This document shows positions 8,843 to 18,923 of a DNA stretch of 52,720 nt, in pieces (positions within the stretch are counted from its first letter, which is position 1; each line of letters starts with the position of its first letter). The stretch comes from DASYAE01 sp036501535 (lineage in GTDB: Bacteria; Actinomycetota; Actinomycetes; Streptomycetales; Catenulisporaceae). The notes below the pieces were generated by a model. It was given only the letters and a program-made list of their open reading frames with translations. It did no database searches and was not told the DNA's origin. Both the position numbers and the translations under genes were made by a program. The stretch spans positions 1 to 52,720 of the forward strand of contig DASYAE010000239.1 of the NCBI GenBank assembly GCA_036501535.1, read 5' to 3'.

Positions 8843-9676
8843 ATGTACATGGAAGCGTGGAACGCCCACCGCGTGGTGCGGCCCAGCCGCCTGGCGAACG
8901 CCGTGATCGAGCGGCTGCTGCTGCGGATACTGGACGGCGAGTTCCCGCCCGGCGGCGACCTGCCCCCGGAGGCCGCGCTGGCACAGGAGTTCGCGGTCAG
9001 CCGCACCATCCTGCGCGAGGCGCTGAAGGCGCTCGAGGAGAAGCGGGTGCTGCGCATCCGGCACGGCCGCGGGACCACGGTCCGGGCGAAGTCGGACTGG
9101 AACATCCTCGACCCGCTGGTGCTCTCCGTGCTGCTCGAGTACGGCGGCTCGCCGACGCTCGCGGTGGAGCTGCACGAGGTGCGCACCGCGATCCAGCTGC
9201 TGATGGCCGACCTGGCCGCGCGCCGGATCACGCCGGAGCAGCGCGAGCGGCTGGACGCGGCGCTGTTGCGGATGCGGCACTGCACCGGCCCCGGGCAGGA
9301 CGGCTCGGGTTACCGCGAGGCGGCGCACAGCTTCGCCGCGGTGCTCGCCGAGGCCTCGGGCAACGAGGTGGCCCGGTGCGTCGTGGAGACGATCGAGATG
9401 CCCGGCTCGTTCGACGCCGTGCTCGGCGGCGCGCCAAGTGCGAGTGACGAGTCATCAGATCTGTTGGCCACGGCCGTGCGGACGCAGGAGTTCGCGGAGA
9501 TGCTTTACGCGCGGGTGCTGCGCGGCGGTCCGGCGGCGCGGCACTCCGCCGAGGCGGCGGCGGAGGCAGGCGCCGGCCCGGTCGGCCTTGCCGGCCAGCC
9601 GTCGGCGCGGCCGGCTCAGCTGCGCCGGCCGGGCGCGGGCGACATGCGCTCCGCGATGGCCGGAGCCGCACGCTGA
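8843..9676 (+). CDS. GntR/FadR-family transcriptional regulator
   Basis: 277-residue regulator with an N-terminal winged helix (about 12-80: LANAVIERLLLRILDGEFPPGGDLP, then FAVSRTILREALKALEEKRVLRI) and an all-helical FCD-like ligand domain (about 95-225). The HGRGTTVR wing is typical of FadR-type members, which usually sense carboxylic acids. The ATG at 8843 follows AGGAG with 9-base spacing. No catabolic operon is adjacent, so its targets are unknown. The last ~50 residues are Ala/Gly/Pro-rich. The stop codon falls within the first unit of a 17-bp tandem repeat. Confidence 0.85.
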   Translation: MYMEAWNAHRVVRPSRLANAVIERLLLRILDGEFPPGGDLPPEAALAQEFAVSRTILREALKALEEKRVLRIRHGRGTTVRAKSDWNILDPLVLSVLLEYGGSPTLAVELHEVRTAIQLLMADLAARRITPEQRERLDAALLRMRHCTGPGQDGSGYREAAHSFAAVLAEASGNEVARCVVETIEMPGSFDAVLGGAPSASDESSDLLATAVRTQEFAEMLYARVLRGGPAARHSAEAAAEAGAGPVGLAGQPSARPAQLRRPGAGDMRSAMAGAAR

Positions 9677-9739
9677 TCAGGACACTGTGCTGATTAAGAC
9701 ACTGTGCTGATTAAGACACTGTGCTGATCGGAGGACACC
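9672..9739 (+). repeat. 17-bp tandem direct repeat after the GntR gene
   Basis: Units start at 9672 (GCTGATCAGGACACTGT), 9689 and 9706 (both GCTGATTAAGACACTGT), with a decayed fourth copy at 9723 and a GCTGATCG start again at 9743. The GntR gene stop (TGA 9674-9676) is inside unit 1. They lie 200-270 bases before pyrE. They could be operator iterons or a repeat expansion. Confidence 0.85.
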
Positions 9740-9938
9740 GACGCTGATCGAGAGCCGTGGCGGGGTCCTCGGCGCGGTCCGGCGCACTGCGGCGGATCTT
9801 CGGTGACCGCGCAATATGCTGGGCGGCGCCGGCCTCCGCCCGCCGAGTCCCCGCAGCGCGGAACATCAACGCTGCTTCGGCGCTGCGTCGGGGCCGCATC
9901 GAGACCGCGCCGCCAGCACCGCCCGGGAGGACCCCGCC

Positions 9939-10511
9939 ATGCCGATCACCTTCGCGTCCGACAGCCCGGCCCGAGCGCAGCTGCTCGACGTGATCAAGGC
10001 CCGGGCGGTCGTGCGCGGCCGGGTGACGCTCAGCTCCGGGCTCGAGTCGGACTGGTACATCGACCTGCGCCGGATCGGCCTGGCCGGCTCGAGCGCACCG
10101 CTGGTCGGCCGGGTGATGCTGGAGACCGTGCGGGGCCTGGACTTCGACGCGGTCGGCGGCCTGACGCTGGGCGCCGACCCGGTGGCGACGGCGATGATGC
10201 ACGCGGCGGCGGCCGACCCGGGCCTGGTCGGCGGCCGCGGACTGGACGCGTTCGTGGTGCGCAAGAGCGAGAAGGCGCACGGCCTGCAGCGCCGGATCGA
10301 GGGCCCGGACGTCGCCGGCCGCCGCGTGCTGGTGGTCGAGGACGCCTCGACCACCGGGTCGTCCCCGCTGACCGCGGTCGCCGCGGCGCGGGAGGCCGGC
10401 GCCGAGGTGGTGGCGGTCGCGGTGATCGTCGAGCGGGGCGCCGAGCAGGCGATCGAGGCCGCCGGGCTGCCGTACTACGCGGTCTTCGGGGTCGCCGATC
10501 TCGGCCTGTAG
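9939..10511 (+). CDS. pyrE: Orotate phosphoribosyltransferase
   Basis: 190-residue enzyme converting orotate and PRPP to OMP in pyrimidine synthesis. The PRPP-binding motif is VLVVEDASTTGSS (about 128-140), preceded by the LTLGADPVATAM loop and the KSEKAHGLQRRIEG flexible loop with catalytic lysines. Length is normal for short actinobacterial PyrE. ATG 9939 follows GGGAGG with 8-base spacing. Other pyr genes are not present in the window; this isolated pyrE near fba is usual in actinobacteria. Confidence 0.93.
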   Translation: MPITFASDSPARAQLLDVIKARAVVRGRVTLSSGLESDWYIDLRRIGLAGSSAPLVGRVMLETVRGLDFDAVGGLTLGADPVATAMMHAAAADPGLVGGRGLDAFVVRKSEKAHGLQRRIEGPDVAGRRVLVVEDASTTGSSPLTAVAAAREAGAEVVAVAVIVERGAEQAIEAAGLPYYAVFGVADLGL

Positions 10512-10533
10512 ACCTGGAACGGCCGAAACCGGG

Positions 10534-10545
10534 TAGTCTGCGCCC
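10534..10545 (+). promoter_or_regulatory. Leaderless-type -10 element of the DedA gene
   Basis: TAGTCT (10534-10539) is followed by six bases and then the GTG start at 10546, so the predicted transcript begins at or next to the start codon. No ribosome site is present. TANNNT-N6-start is the usual actinobacterial leaderless arrangement. Confidence 0.6.
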
Positions 10546-11421
10546 GTGACATTAGAGAGCCTGAACATCCTCAGTCCGGCGTCGTTGATCAGCACGTTCG
10601 GGCTCGTCGGGGTGTACGCGATCATCTTCGTCGAGTGCGCGTTGATCATCGGGTTCTTCCTGCCCGGCGACTCGCTGCTGTTCATCGCCGGAGTCGCCGC
10701 GTCCAGCGCGGCCGAGAAGGTGGTCGGGGCGCATCTGAACTTCGCCGGGCTGCTGGTCGGCGTGCCGATCGTGGCCGTCGTCGGCTCGCAGATCGGGCAC
10801 TACACCGGGGCGCGCTTCGGCCGCCGCCTGTTCGACCGGCCGGACTCGCGGCTGTTCAAGCGGAAGTACGCGGTCCACGCCGAGTACTACTTCAACAAGT
10901 ACGGCGGCGCGAAGGCGGTGCTGATCAGCCGGTTCATCGTGGGCGTGCGCACCTTCGTGAACCCGCTGGCCGGGATGCTGGAGATGCCGGCCGGCCAGTT
11001 CTTCCTGTGGAGCGCGATCGGCAACGTCTTCTGGGTCGAGCTGATGCTGGTGGCCGGCTACGAGCTCGGCGGCCGGATCAAGGGCAACGTGGACACGATC
11101 ATCCTGCCGCTGGCGCTGGTCGTGGCCGTGATCACGCTGATCCCGCTTGGCCTGGAGATCCGCAAGGAGCGCAAGGCCGCGCGCACCGGCGTGCTGACCG
11201 ACCTGCAGCGCTTCGAGCGCGAGCAGGAGGAGCTGCACCGCGCGCGCAACGGCGGATACGAGCAGGGCGGCGGGCGCGGCTACGCCGACGGGCCGGCGCA
11301 GGGCTCCCAGCAGTCGCCGGGCGAGTCCGGCTACCGCACGTACGGCGCGGACGGATCCGCGCCGCTGGCGAACCAGGCGCGGTCCAACCGGGCCGCCTCG
11401 AGCGCGCGGCACCGGAAGTAG
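10546..11421 (+). CDS. DedA/SNARE-associated family membrane protein
   Basis: 291-residue polytopic inner-membrane protein. The DedA/VTT signature is present: ECALIIGFFLPGDSLLFIAG near the N terminus, GSQIGHYTGARFGRRLF, then FNKYGGAKAVLISRFIVGVRTFV and further hydrophobic segments up to about residue 205. DedA proteins include undecaprenyl-phosphate and other lipid flippases or transporters that support membrane homeostasis. The C-terminal ~85 residues are soluble, Gly/Gln/Ser-rich and basic, probably disordered and cytosolic. Leaderless-type expression is predicted from the -10 spacing. Confidence 0.9.
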   Translation: MTLESLNILSPASLISTFGLVGVYAIIFVECALIIGFFLPGDSLLFIAGVAASSAAEKVVGAHLNFAGLLVGVPIVAVVGSQIGHYTGARFGRRLFDRPDSRLFKRKYAVHAEYYFNKYGGAKAVLISRFIVGVRTFVNPLAGMLEMPAGQFFLWSAIGNVFWVELMLVAGYELGGRIKGNVDTIILPLALVVAVITLIPLGLEIRKERKAARTGVLTDLQRFEREQEELHRARNGGYEQGGGRGYADGPAQGSQQSPGESGYRTYGADGSAPLANQARSNRAASSARHRK

Positions 11422-11498
11422 GGCGGTCGGCGGCCCCTGCCGACCCCGGCTGCACCCCCGAACCCGGTACGACGCTGCCTTTCTCGGGCTGCGCTTCT

Positions 11499-11590
11499 TA
11501 CAATCCGGCCGACTCGGCGGCTGCCCGGAGCGTCTGGGAGACTGACGGCAGACCGAAAAATCACCCGAGCCAGCTACGCGCCGCGCGTAG
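11499..11590 (+). promoter_or_regulatory. Upstream region of fba: -10-like TACAAT and a 17-bp palindrome
   Basis: TACAAT at 11499-11504 is a good -10 hexamer; a matching -35 is not obvious. Downstream, 11574-11590 is a perfect palindrome (CTACGCGC, one central base, GCGCGTAG), 76 bases before the fba start. It lies in the predicted 5' leader and could be an operator or a small stem. Confidence 0.4.
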
Positions 11591-11665
11591 CGGGTACGCG
11601 GATCCGTCAGGGCGCGAGCGCCCGGCGCAGCGCGGACAGAGCCGAATCCGGATCGAGGAGTCGAG

Positions 11666-12688
11666 ATGCCCATCGCAACACCCGAGGTCTATGCGGAGAT
11701 GATCGAGCGGGCCAAGGCCGGCCGGTTCGCCTATCCCGCGATCAACGTGACCTCGTCGCAGACCCTCAACGCGGCGCTTCGCGGGTTCGCCGAGGCCGAG
11801 AGCGACGGCATCGTCCAGGTGTCCACCGGCGGCGCCGAGTTCCTGTCCGGCACGGCCGTGAAGAACATGGTGACCGGCGCGGAGGCGCTGGCCGAGTACG
11901 CGCACGTCGTCGCGGCGAAGTACGACATCAACATCGCGCTGCACACCGACCACTGCCCGAAGGACAAGCTGGACGGCTACCTGCGGCCGCTGGTGGAGAT
12001 CTCCCGGGACCGGGTCAAGCGCGGCCTGGAGCCGCTGTTCCAGTCGCACATGTGGGACGGCTCCGCGGTGCCGCTCGACGAGAACCTGACGATCGCTCGA
12101 GAACTGCTGGAGAAGGCCGCGGCCGCGCGCATCATCCTGGAGATCGAGATCGGCGTGGTCGGCGGCGAGGAGGACGGCGTCGCCAACGAGATCAACGAGA
12201 AGCTGTACACCACGCCGGGCGACGCGCTCAAGACCGCCGAGGCGCTGGGCCTCGGCGAGAAGGGCCACTACCTGATGGCCGCCACCTTCGGGAACGTGCA
12301 CGGCGTCTACAAGCCGGGCAACGTGAAGCTGCGCCCCTCGATCCTCAACGAGATCCAGCAGGCGGTGGGCGCGAAGTACGGCCGGGAGAAGCCGTTCGAC
12401 CTGGTGTTCCACGGCGGCTCCGGCTCGCTGCTGGAGGAGATCCGGGAGGCGCTGGACTACGGCGTGGTGAAGATGAACGTGGACACCGACACGCAGTACG
12501 CGTTCACCCGGCCGATCGTCGACCACATGTTCAGCAACTACTCGGGCGTGCTGAAGGTCGACGGCGAGGTCGGCGACAAGAAGGCGTACGACCCGCGCTC
12601 CTACGGCAAGTCCGCAGAGGCCGGCATGGCCGCGCGCGTGCTCACCGCCTGCCAGGACCTGCGCTCTGAGGGCACCCGGATCAAGTAG
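11666..12688 (+). CDS. fba: Class II fructose-bisphosphate aldolase
   Basis: 340-residue zinc-dependent aldolase of glycolysis and gluconeogenesis that cleaves or forms fructose-1,6-bisphosphate. The motif ALHTDHCPK puts the zinc-binding and catalytic Asp/His at about residues 93-96. EIEIGVVGGEEDG, AATFGNVHGVYKPGNV and the phosphate-binding VFHGGSGS follow in order. Length and motifs match the long class IIA group of actinobacteria. ATG 11666 follows GAGGAG. Streptomyces likewise keeps fba close to pyrE. Confidence 0.97.
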   Translation: MPIATPEVYAEMIERAKAGRFAYPAINVTSSQTLNAALRGFAEAESDGIVQVSTGGAEFLSGTAVKNMVTGAEALAEYAHVVAAKYDINIALHTDHCPKDKLDGYLRPLVEISRDRVKRGLEPLFQSHMWDGSAVPLDENLTIARELLEKAAAARIILEIEIGVVGGEEDGVANEINEKLYTTPGDALKTAEALGLGEKGHYLMAATFGNVHGVYKPGNVKLRPSILNEIQQAVGAKYGREKPFDLVFHGGSGSLLEEIREALDYGVVKMNVDTDTQYAFTRPIVDHMFSNYSGVLKVDGEVGDKKAYDPRSYGKSAEAGMAARVLTACQDLRSEGTRIK

Positions 12689-12813
12689 CGGGCGGCGGCT
12701 TCCGGCCGCCTTGTCGGCCCTCGGCCGAACGAGGTACCCCGGGCGGGTGTCGGCGACGCTCGCCCGGCGTCCGGCGTATGGCGGTGCCGCCGCTGGTCAG
12801 GTAGAATCTCGCT

Positions 12814-12854
12814 GCAAGAGGCCCGGTCGCGCTTGCGCCGGGCTCCTTGCTTTT
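12814..12854 (+). terminator. Strong hairpin with T-run between fba and purA
   Basis: The stem pairs GCAAG (12814-12818) with CTTGC (12846-12850), continues through GCCCGG/CCGGGC and an inner CGC/GCG, and is capped by GCTT. TTTT follows at 12851-12854. This is a good intrinsic terminator, 126 bases after fba. A TAGAAT (12802-12807) sits so that transcription could start at the first base of the stem. Confidence 0.7.
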
Positions 12855-13007
12855 CACCGAGCGTATTTACTGGCACCGAGTATTGACTTGCACCGCGCGT
12901 ACGGAACCGCGCCACGGCAGTACGCCTCTGCGGCGTGGCGGTCGGACCGACGCGTTCCGGACCGCGCCGTGCGCCGCAACTCACGTCCGGAAGAGGTGTA
13001 ACCCGAC

Positions 13008-14291
<1,284 letters not shown>

Positions 14292-14408
14292 GCGCGCGGC
14301 GCCGCTCCGCGATAACGCGGTCCGCGCCGCCGACCCGAATGCCACTGTGATTAAGCGGGGCCGCAGCATCGTACAGAGTGACGATGGAGTGGCCCTTGCG
14401 GCTTTTCG

Positions 14409-14420
14409 TACGCTTCGGTT
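14409..14420 (+). promoter_or_regulatory. Leaderless-type -10 of the class III aminotransferase gene
   Basis: TACGCT (14409-14414), then six bases, then ATG 14421. No ribosome site is seen. The same hexamer and spacing recur before the MFS gene at 15949. Confidence 0.55.
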
Positions 14421-15842
14421 ATGAACGACACCGCTGATGCAGCCGCCCCCACCTTCCTCGAGCACGAATCCATCGCGCCACCGGCGGACCCGGACCGGGG
14501 CAGGGCGGTGTTCGCCCGCGACCGGGCGCACGTCTTCCACTCCTGGTCCGCGCAGGACCAGATCACCCCGATGCCGATCGCCGCGGCGCGCGGGTCGAGC
14601 TTCTGGGACTACGAGGGCAACGAATACCTGGACTTCGCCAGCCAGCTGGTCTTCACCAACATCGGGCACCAGCACCCGCGGGTGGTGGCCGCCATCCAGG
14701 AGCAGGCGGCGCGCCTGTGCACGGTCGCCCCGCAGTTCGCCAACGAGAAGCGCGCCGAGGCTGCGGAGCTGATCACCTCCTACGCGCCGGAGGGCCTGAA
14801 CCGGGTCTTCTTCACCAACGGCGGCGCGGACGCGATCGAGAACGCGGTGCGGATGGCCCGCATCCACACCGGCCGGCCGAAGGTGCTGACCGCCTACCGC
14901 TCGTACCACGGCAACACGGCCACGGCGATCAGCCTGACCGGCGACCCGCGGCGCTGGGGGAACGAGGCCGCCGCGCACCGGGACGGGAACACCGCGCACT
15001 TCTTCGGGCCGTACCTGTACCGCTCGCACTTCTACGCCACCACGCCCGAGGAGGAGGCCGAGCGGGCGCTGGCCCACCTGGAGCAGACGGTCCTGTTCGA
15101 GGGCCCGGCCACCATCGCTGCGATCGTGCTGGAGACGGTGGTGGGCACGGCCGGCATCCTGGTGCCGCCGCCGGGATACCTGGCCGGAGTGCGGGAGCTG
15201 TGCAACCGCCACGGCATCCTCTACATCGCCGACGAGGTGATGGCGGGCTTCGGCCGGACCGGGGCGTGGTTCGCGGTCGACCACTGGGACGTGGCGCCGG
15301 ACCTGATCACCTTCGCCAAGGGGGTCAACTCCGGCTACGTGCCGCTCGGCGGCGTGATCATCTCCGATCCGGTCCACGACACCTTCCGGCAGCGCGTATA
15401 TCCCGGCGGGCTCACGTATTCGGGCCATCCGCTGGCCTGCGCCGCGGCGGTCGCCACGATCGAGACGATGCGGGACGAGCAGATGATCGAGGCGGCGTTC
15501 CGGCTCGGCGAGCAGGTTCTCGGGCCGGCGCTGCGGGAGATCGCGCGGCGGCACCCGTCGGTGGGCGAGGTGCGCGGGATCGGCGCTTTCTGGGCGCTGG
15601 ACCTGGTGAAGGACCGGGAGACCCGGGAGATGCTGGTGCCTTATGGGGCGGCGGGCGCGGCGGCGGCACCGATGAACGCGGTGCTCGCCGAGTGCAAGGC
15701 GAACGGCGTGATGCCGTTCGCGAACTACAACCGGCTGCAGATCACGCCGCCGCTGAACCTCTCGGACCAGGACGCGCGGCGCGGCCTGGACGGGATCGAC
15801 AAGGCGCTGAGCGTCGCCGACGAGTTCGCCGCCGGGAGATGA
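14421..15842 (+). CDS. Class III PLP-dependent aminotransferase
   Basis: 473-residue omega-type aminotransferase that moves an amino group from a terminal amine to a keto acid. The PLP lysine is about residue 300 in TFAKGVNSGYVPLGG; the DEVMAGFGRTG motif supplies the pyridine-nitrogen Asp, and FTNGGADAIENAV binds PLP phosphate. The N-terminal HVFHSWSAQDQ and GSSFWDYEGNEYLDF resemble beta-alanine/taurine:pyruvate aminotransferases. The substrate cannot be assigned from sequence. No pathway partners are adjacent. The stop codon falls in the first unit of a 14-bp tandem repeat. Confidence 0.88.
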   Translation: MNDTADAAAPTFLEHESIAPPADPDRGRAVFARDRAHVFHSWSAQDQITPMPIAAARGSSFWDYEGNEYLDFASQLVFTNIGHQHPRVVAAIQEQAARLCTVAPQFANEKRAEAAELITSYAPEGLNRVFFTNGGADAIENAVRMARIHTGRPKVLTAYRSYHGNTATAISLTGDPRRWGNEAAAHRDGNTAHFFGPYLYRSHFYATTPEEEAERALAHLEQTVLFEGPATIAAIVLETVVGTAGILVPPPGYLAGVRELCNRHGILYIADEVMAGFGRTGAWFAVDHWDVAPDLITFAKGVNSGYVPLGGVIISDPVHDTFRQRVYPGGLTYSGHPLACAAAVATIETMRDEQMIEAAFRLGEQVLGPALREIARRHPSVGEVRGIGAFWALDLVKDRETREMLVPYGAAGAAAAPMNAVLAECKANGVMPFANYNRLQITPPLNLSDQDARRGLDGIDKALSVADEFAAGR

Positions 15843-15880
15843 GCACAGGCACATGAGCACAGCGCGATGAGCACAGCGCT
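15839..15880 (+). repeat. 14-bp tandem direct repeat (three copies) at an aminotransferase gene end
   Basis: Units at 15839, 15853 and 15867 all begin ATGAGCACAG (followed by GCAC, CGCG and CGCT). The aminotransferase stop (TGA 15840-15842) lies inside unit 1. Two related units, TGAGCACAGCG and TGAGCGCAGCG, sit between trxB and trxA at about 27318-27341. Confidence 0.85.
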
Positions 15881-15948
15881 GAGCGCACCGACGCACCGTC
15901 CCGCCGCCCGGCCAGCGGCGGAACGGTGCGTTTCCCGGTCGCCCGAAT

Positions 15949-15960
15949 TACGCTGGCTGC
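15949..15960 (+). promoter_or_regulatory. Leaderless-type -10 of the MFS gene
   Basis: TACGCT (15949-15954), six bases, then GTG 15961. There is no ribosome site upstream. Confidence 0.55.
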
Positions 15961-17409
15961 GTGGCAGCCCCGGATTCGATCTCTGACGACGGACGGCGGC
16001 CGGAGGAACGCCGCTCCGGCTCGTTCGCCGCGGGTCTGCGCAGCGTCCTGACCGGGCCGGGGCTGCACGCCTTCCGGCTGCTGTTCGCGACCCGGCTGAT
16101 CGGGCAGTTCGGCGACGGCGCGTTCCAGGCGGCGCTGGCCTCGTTCGTGGTGTTCTCGCCGCAGAACGAGCCGACGCCGGGCCGGGTGGCCGCCGCGTTC
16201 GCCGTGCTGCTGCTGCCGTTCACCGTGGTGGGCCCGTTCGCCGGGGTGTTCCTCGACCGCTGGCCGCGGCGGCAGGTGCTGGTCTGGGCGAACCTGCTGC
16301 GCGGCGCGCTGGTGCTGCTGGTCGCGGTGGCGATCGGGTCGGGCGCGCCGCAGTGGACGTATTACGCCGGGGCGCTGGTCGTGGTCTCGGTGAACCGCTT
16401 CGTGCTGGCCGGCCTGTCCGCGTCGCTGCCGCACACGGTGCCACCTGAGCAGTTGGTGACCGCCAATTCGGTGTGCCCTACGGCGGGAACGCTGATATCG
16501 ACGGCGGGCGCGGCGGTCGGCTTCGTCGCGCACGGGGTGTTCAGTTCAGGCACCGCGGCGACGGTAGCCAGCCTCGGATCGGTCGCCGGGCTGTACGCGC
16601 TGGCGGCGCTGGCCGCGACGGGGATCGCCCGGCCGCTGCTCGGCCCGCACGGGATACCGCAGATCGGCGCCTGGGAGGCAATGCGCTCGGTGGCCCGGGG
16701 CCTGCGCGAGGGCGCGCGGCACGTCGCCGGCCGGCCGCGGGCGGGCCGGGCCCTGCTGGCGATCGCCGTCGCGCGGTTCTGCTACGGCGCGGTGACCATC
16801 ATCACCCTGCTGCTGTGCCGCAACTACTTCAACGACCCGGCCGACCCGAACAGGGGGCTGGCCGAGTTCGCCTTCGCGGTCGGCGTCTCCGCAGTGGGCT
16901 TCGGGGCCGGCGCGGTGGTCACGCCGCTCGTGACCCGCCGGATCCGGCTGCAGTCCTGGGTGGCCCTCTGCCTGTTCGCCTCGGGGGCCGCCGAGCTGGC
17001 CGGGGGCCTGCCGTTCCGGCCGGTGCCGCTGCTGGCCGGCGCGGCGGTGCTCGGGCTGACCTCGCAGAGCCAGAAGATAAGCACCGACACGCTCGTGCAG
17101 ACCTCGGTCGACGACGTGTTCCGGGGCCGGGTGTTCGTCTACTACGACATGCTCTACAACGGCGCGTTCGTGCTCGCCGCCGCCTTCGCCGCGGCGAGCC
17201 TCCCGCCGACCGGCCGCTCGTACACGGTGGTCATCGTGGTCGCCGCCTGCTACGGCGCCGCAGGCCTCTGGTACGCACTGCGCGAGGGGCGCCGGCCGGG
17301 GAGCGCCGAGTCGGAACCCGGCGCGTCCTCGGCGGATCCGGCTAGTGCTTCCCCCGCGGCGCCTCCTCGGCCGGCGGCTGGGTCGCCCACCACTCGCGCA
17401 GCGCGGTGA
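15961..17409 (+). CDS. MFS-type transporter
   Basis: 482-residue polytopic membrane protein with about 12 hydrophobic segments. Loop motifs such as FLDRWPRRQVLV after helix 2 match the MFS loop 2-3 signature. The C-terminal ~50 residues are Pro/Ser/Ala-rich and cytosolic. Substrate unknown; this group (DHA3-like) often holds efflux proteins. Its last 68 bases overlap the 3' end of the convergent cca gene. Confidence 0.8.
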   Translation: MAAPDSISDDGRRPEERRSGSFAAGLRSVLTGPGLHAFRLLFATRLIGQFGDGAFQAALASFVVFSPQNEPTPGRVAAAFAVLLLPFTVVGPFAGVFLDRWPRRQVLVWANLLRGALVLLVAVAIGSGAPQWTYYAGALVVVSVNRFVLAGLSASLPHTVPPEQLVTANSVCPTAGTLISTAGAAVGFVAHGVFSSGTAATVASLGSVAGLYALAALAATGIARPLLGPHGIPQIGAWEAMRSVARGLREGARHVAGRPRAGRALLAIAVARFCYGAVTIITLLLCRNYFNDPADPNRGLAEFAFAVGVSAVGFGAGAVVTPLVTRRIRLQSWVALCLFASGAAELAGGLPFRPVPLLAGAAVLGLTSQSQKISTDTLVQTSVDDVFRGRVFVYYDMLYNGAFVLAAAFAAASLPPTGRSYTVVIVVAACYGAAGLWYALREGRRPGSAESEPGASSADPASASPAAPPRPAAGSPTTRAAR

Positions 17410-18820
17410 CCGCGGCGTCGTAGCCGAGCGGCCCGTGGTCGAGCCGCAGCTCCAGCAGATGCCGGTAGGCGCGGCCGACCGCGGGGCCGGGCGGAATGCC
17501 GAGCAGCTCCATGATCTGGTTGCCGTCGAGGTCGGGGCGGATCGAGTCGAGCTCCTCCTGCTCGCGCAGCCGCGCGATCCGCTCCTCGAGCGCGTCGTAG
17601 CTGGCCGAGAGCGCGGCGGCCTTGCGCTTGTTGCGCGTGGTGCAGTCCGAGCGGGTGAGCTTGTGCAGCCGGGAGAGCTGCGGCCCGGCGTCGCGCACGT
17701 ACCGGCGCACCGCCGAGTCCGTCCACTCGCCCTCGCCGTATCCGTGGAAGCGCAGGTGCAGCTCGACCAGCAGTGCCACGTCGTCGACGACGTCGCCGGG
17801 GTACTTCAGCTCGCGCAGCCGCTTGCGGACCATCTTGGCGCCGACGGTCTCGTGGTGGTGGAAGGAGACCCCGCCGCCGGGCTCGAATCGCCGGGTGCGC
17901 GGCTTGCCGATGTCGTGCAGCAGCGCGGCCAGGCGCAGCACGAGGTCCGGGCCGTCCTCCTCCAGCTCGATGGCCTGCTCGAGCACGGTGAGGCTGTGCT
18001 CGTAGACGTCCTTGTGCCGGTGGTGCTCGTCGATCTCGAGGCGCAGCTTGGGCAGTTCGGGCAGCACGATGCCGGCCAGGCCGGTGTCGGTGAGCAGGCT
18101 GAGCCCGGTCCGCGGCGCGGGGGCGAGGAGCAGCTTGGACAGCTCGTCGCGCACCCGTTCGGCGGAGACGATCGAGATCCGCTCGGCCATCGCGGCCATC
18201 GCGGCGCAGACCTCGGGCGCGACCACGAAGCCGAGCTGGGCGGCGAACCGGGCGGCGCGCATCATCCGCAGCGGGTCGTCGGAGAACGACTGCTGCGGGG
18301 TGCCGGGCGTGCGCAGGACGCGCTCGGCCAGGTCGCCGAGACCGCCGTGCGGGTCGACGAACTCGAGGCCGTCGCCGGTGAACCGCACCGCCATGGCGTT
18401 GACCGTGAAGTCGCGGCGTACGAGGTCTTCGTCAAGGGTGTCGCCGAACGAGACGGCCGGCTTGCGGGTGGTGCGGTCGTAGGCCTCGCTGCGATATGTG
18501 GTGATCTCCAGCTTGTACCCGTCGCGCCGGCATCCGACGGTGCCGAACGCGATGCCGACCTCCCAGACCGCCTCGGCCCAGCCGCGCACGATCTTCAGGA
18601 TCTGCTGCGGGCGCGCGTCGGTGGTGAAGTCGAGGTCGTCGCCGAGCCGTCCGAGGAGGCTGTCGCGCACTGATCCGCCGACCAGCGCGAGGCTGTGGCC
18701 TGCGGCGGCGAACCGCTCGGCGAGTTCGAACGCGACCGGCGCGGGGTTCAGCAGATGGACGGCGGCGGCGCGCAGATCCCGCGGGGGCGGGGCGCCGGGA
18801 GCCGAAGTCGAAGTAGACAC
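17342..18820 (-). CDS. cca: CCA tRNA nucleotidyltransferase
   Basis: About 492 residues. This class II enzyme adds or repairs the 3' CCA of tRNAs. The nucleotidyltransferase head is clear: LVGGSVRDSLLGRLGDDLDFTTDA (GGSVRD loop and catalytic DxD), then the RRDFTVNAMAVRF motif and neck. A C-terminal HD domain carries LLHDIGKPRT. The family is normally located beside the murJ cluster in actinobacteria. The GTG start at 18820 is preferred: a TACCCT -10-like element at 18834-18829 ends eight bases before it, and longer forms overlap the divergent gene. The tRNA-Ile in this window lacks an encoded CCA, so this enzyme is needed. Confidence 0.94.
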   Translation of the reverse strand: MSTSTSAPGAPPPRDLRAAAVHLLNPAPVAFELAERFAAAGHSLALVGGSVRDSLLGRLGDDLDFTTDARPQQILKIVRGWAEAVWEVGIAFGTVGCRRDGYKLEITTYRSEAYDRTTRKPAVSFGDTLDEDLVRRDFTVNAMAVRFTGDGLEFVDPHGGLGDLAERVLRTPGTPQQSFSDDPLRMMRAARFAAQLGFVVAPEVCAAMAAMAERISIVSAERVRDELSKLLLAPAPRTGLSLLTDTGLAGIVLPELPKLRLEIDEHHRHKDVYEHSLTVLEQAIELEEDGPDLVLRLAALLHDIGKPRTRRFEPGGGVSFHHHETVGAKMVRKRLRELKYPGDVVDDVALLVELHLRFHGYGEGEWTDSAVRRYVRDAGPQLSRLHKLTRSDCTTRNKRKAAALSASYDALEERIARLREQEELDSIRPDLDGNQIMELLGIPPGPAVGRAYRHLLELRLDHGPLGYDAAVTALREWWATQPPAEEAPRGKH

Positions 18821-18923
18821 GTCATCCAAGGGTACGTGCAGTCGCCGACTGAGCCTGCGCCGTTTCCGGGGACACCCGGACGGCGCTCGGGCGCGGCCGG
18901 TCTGATGACTAGGATGACCGCCC

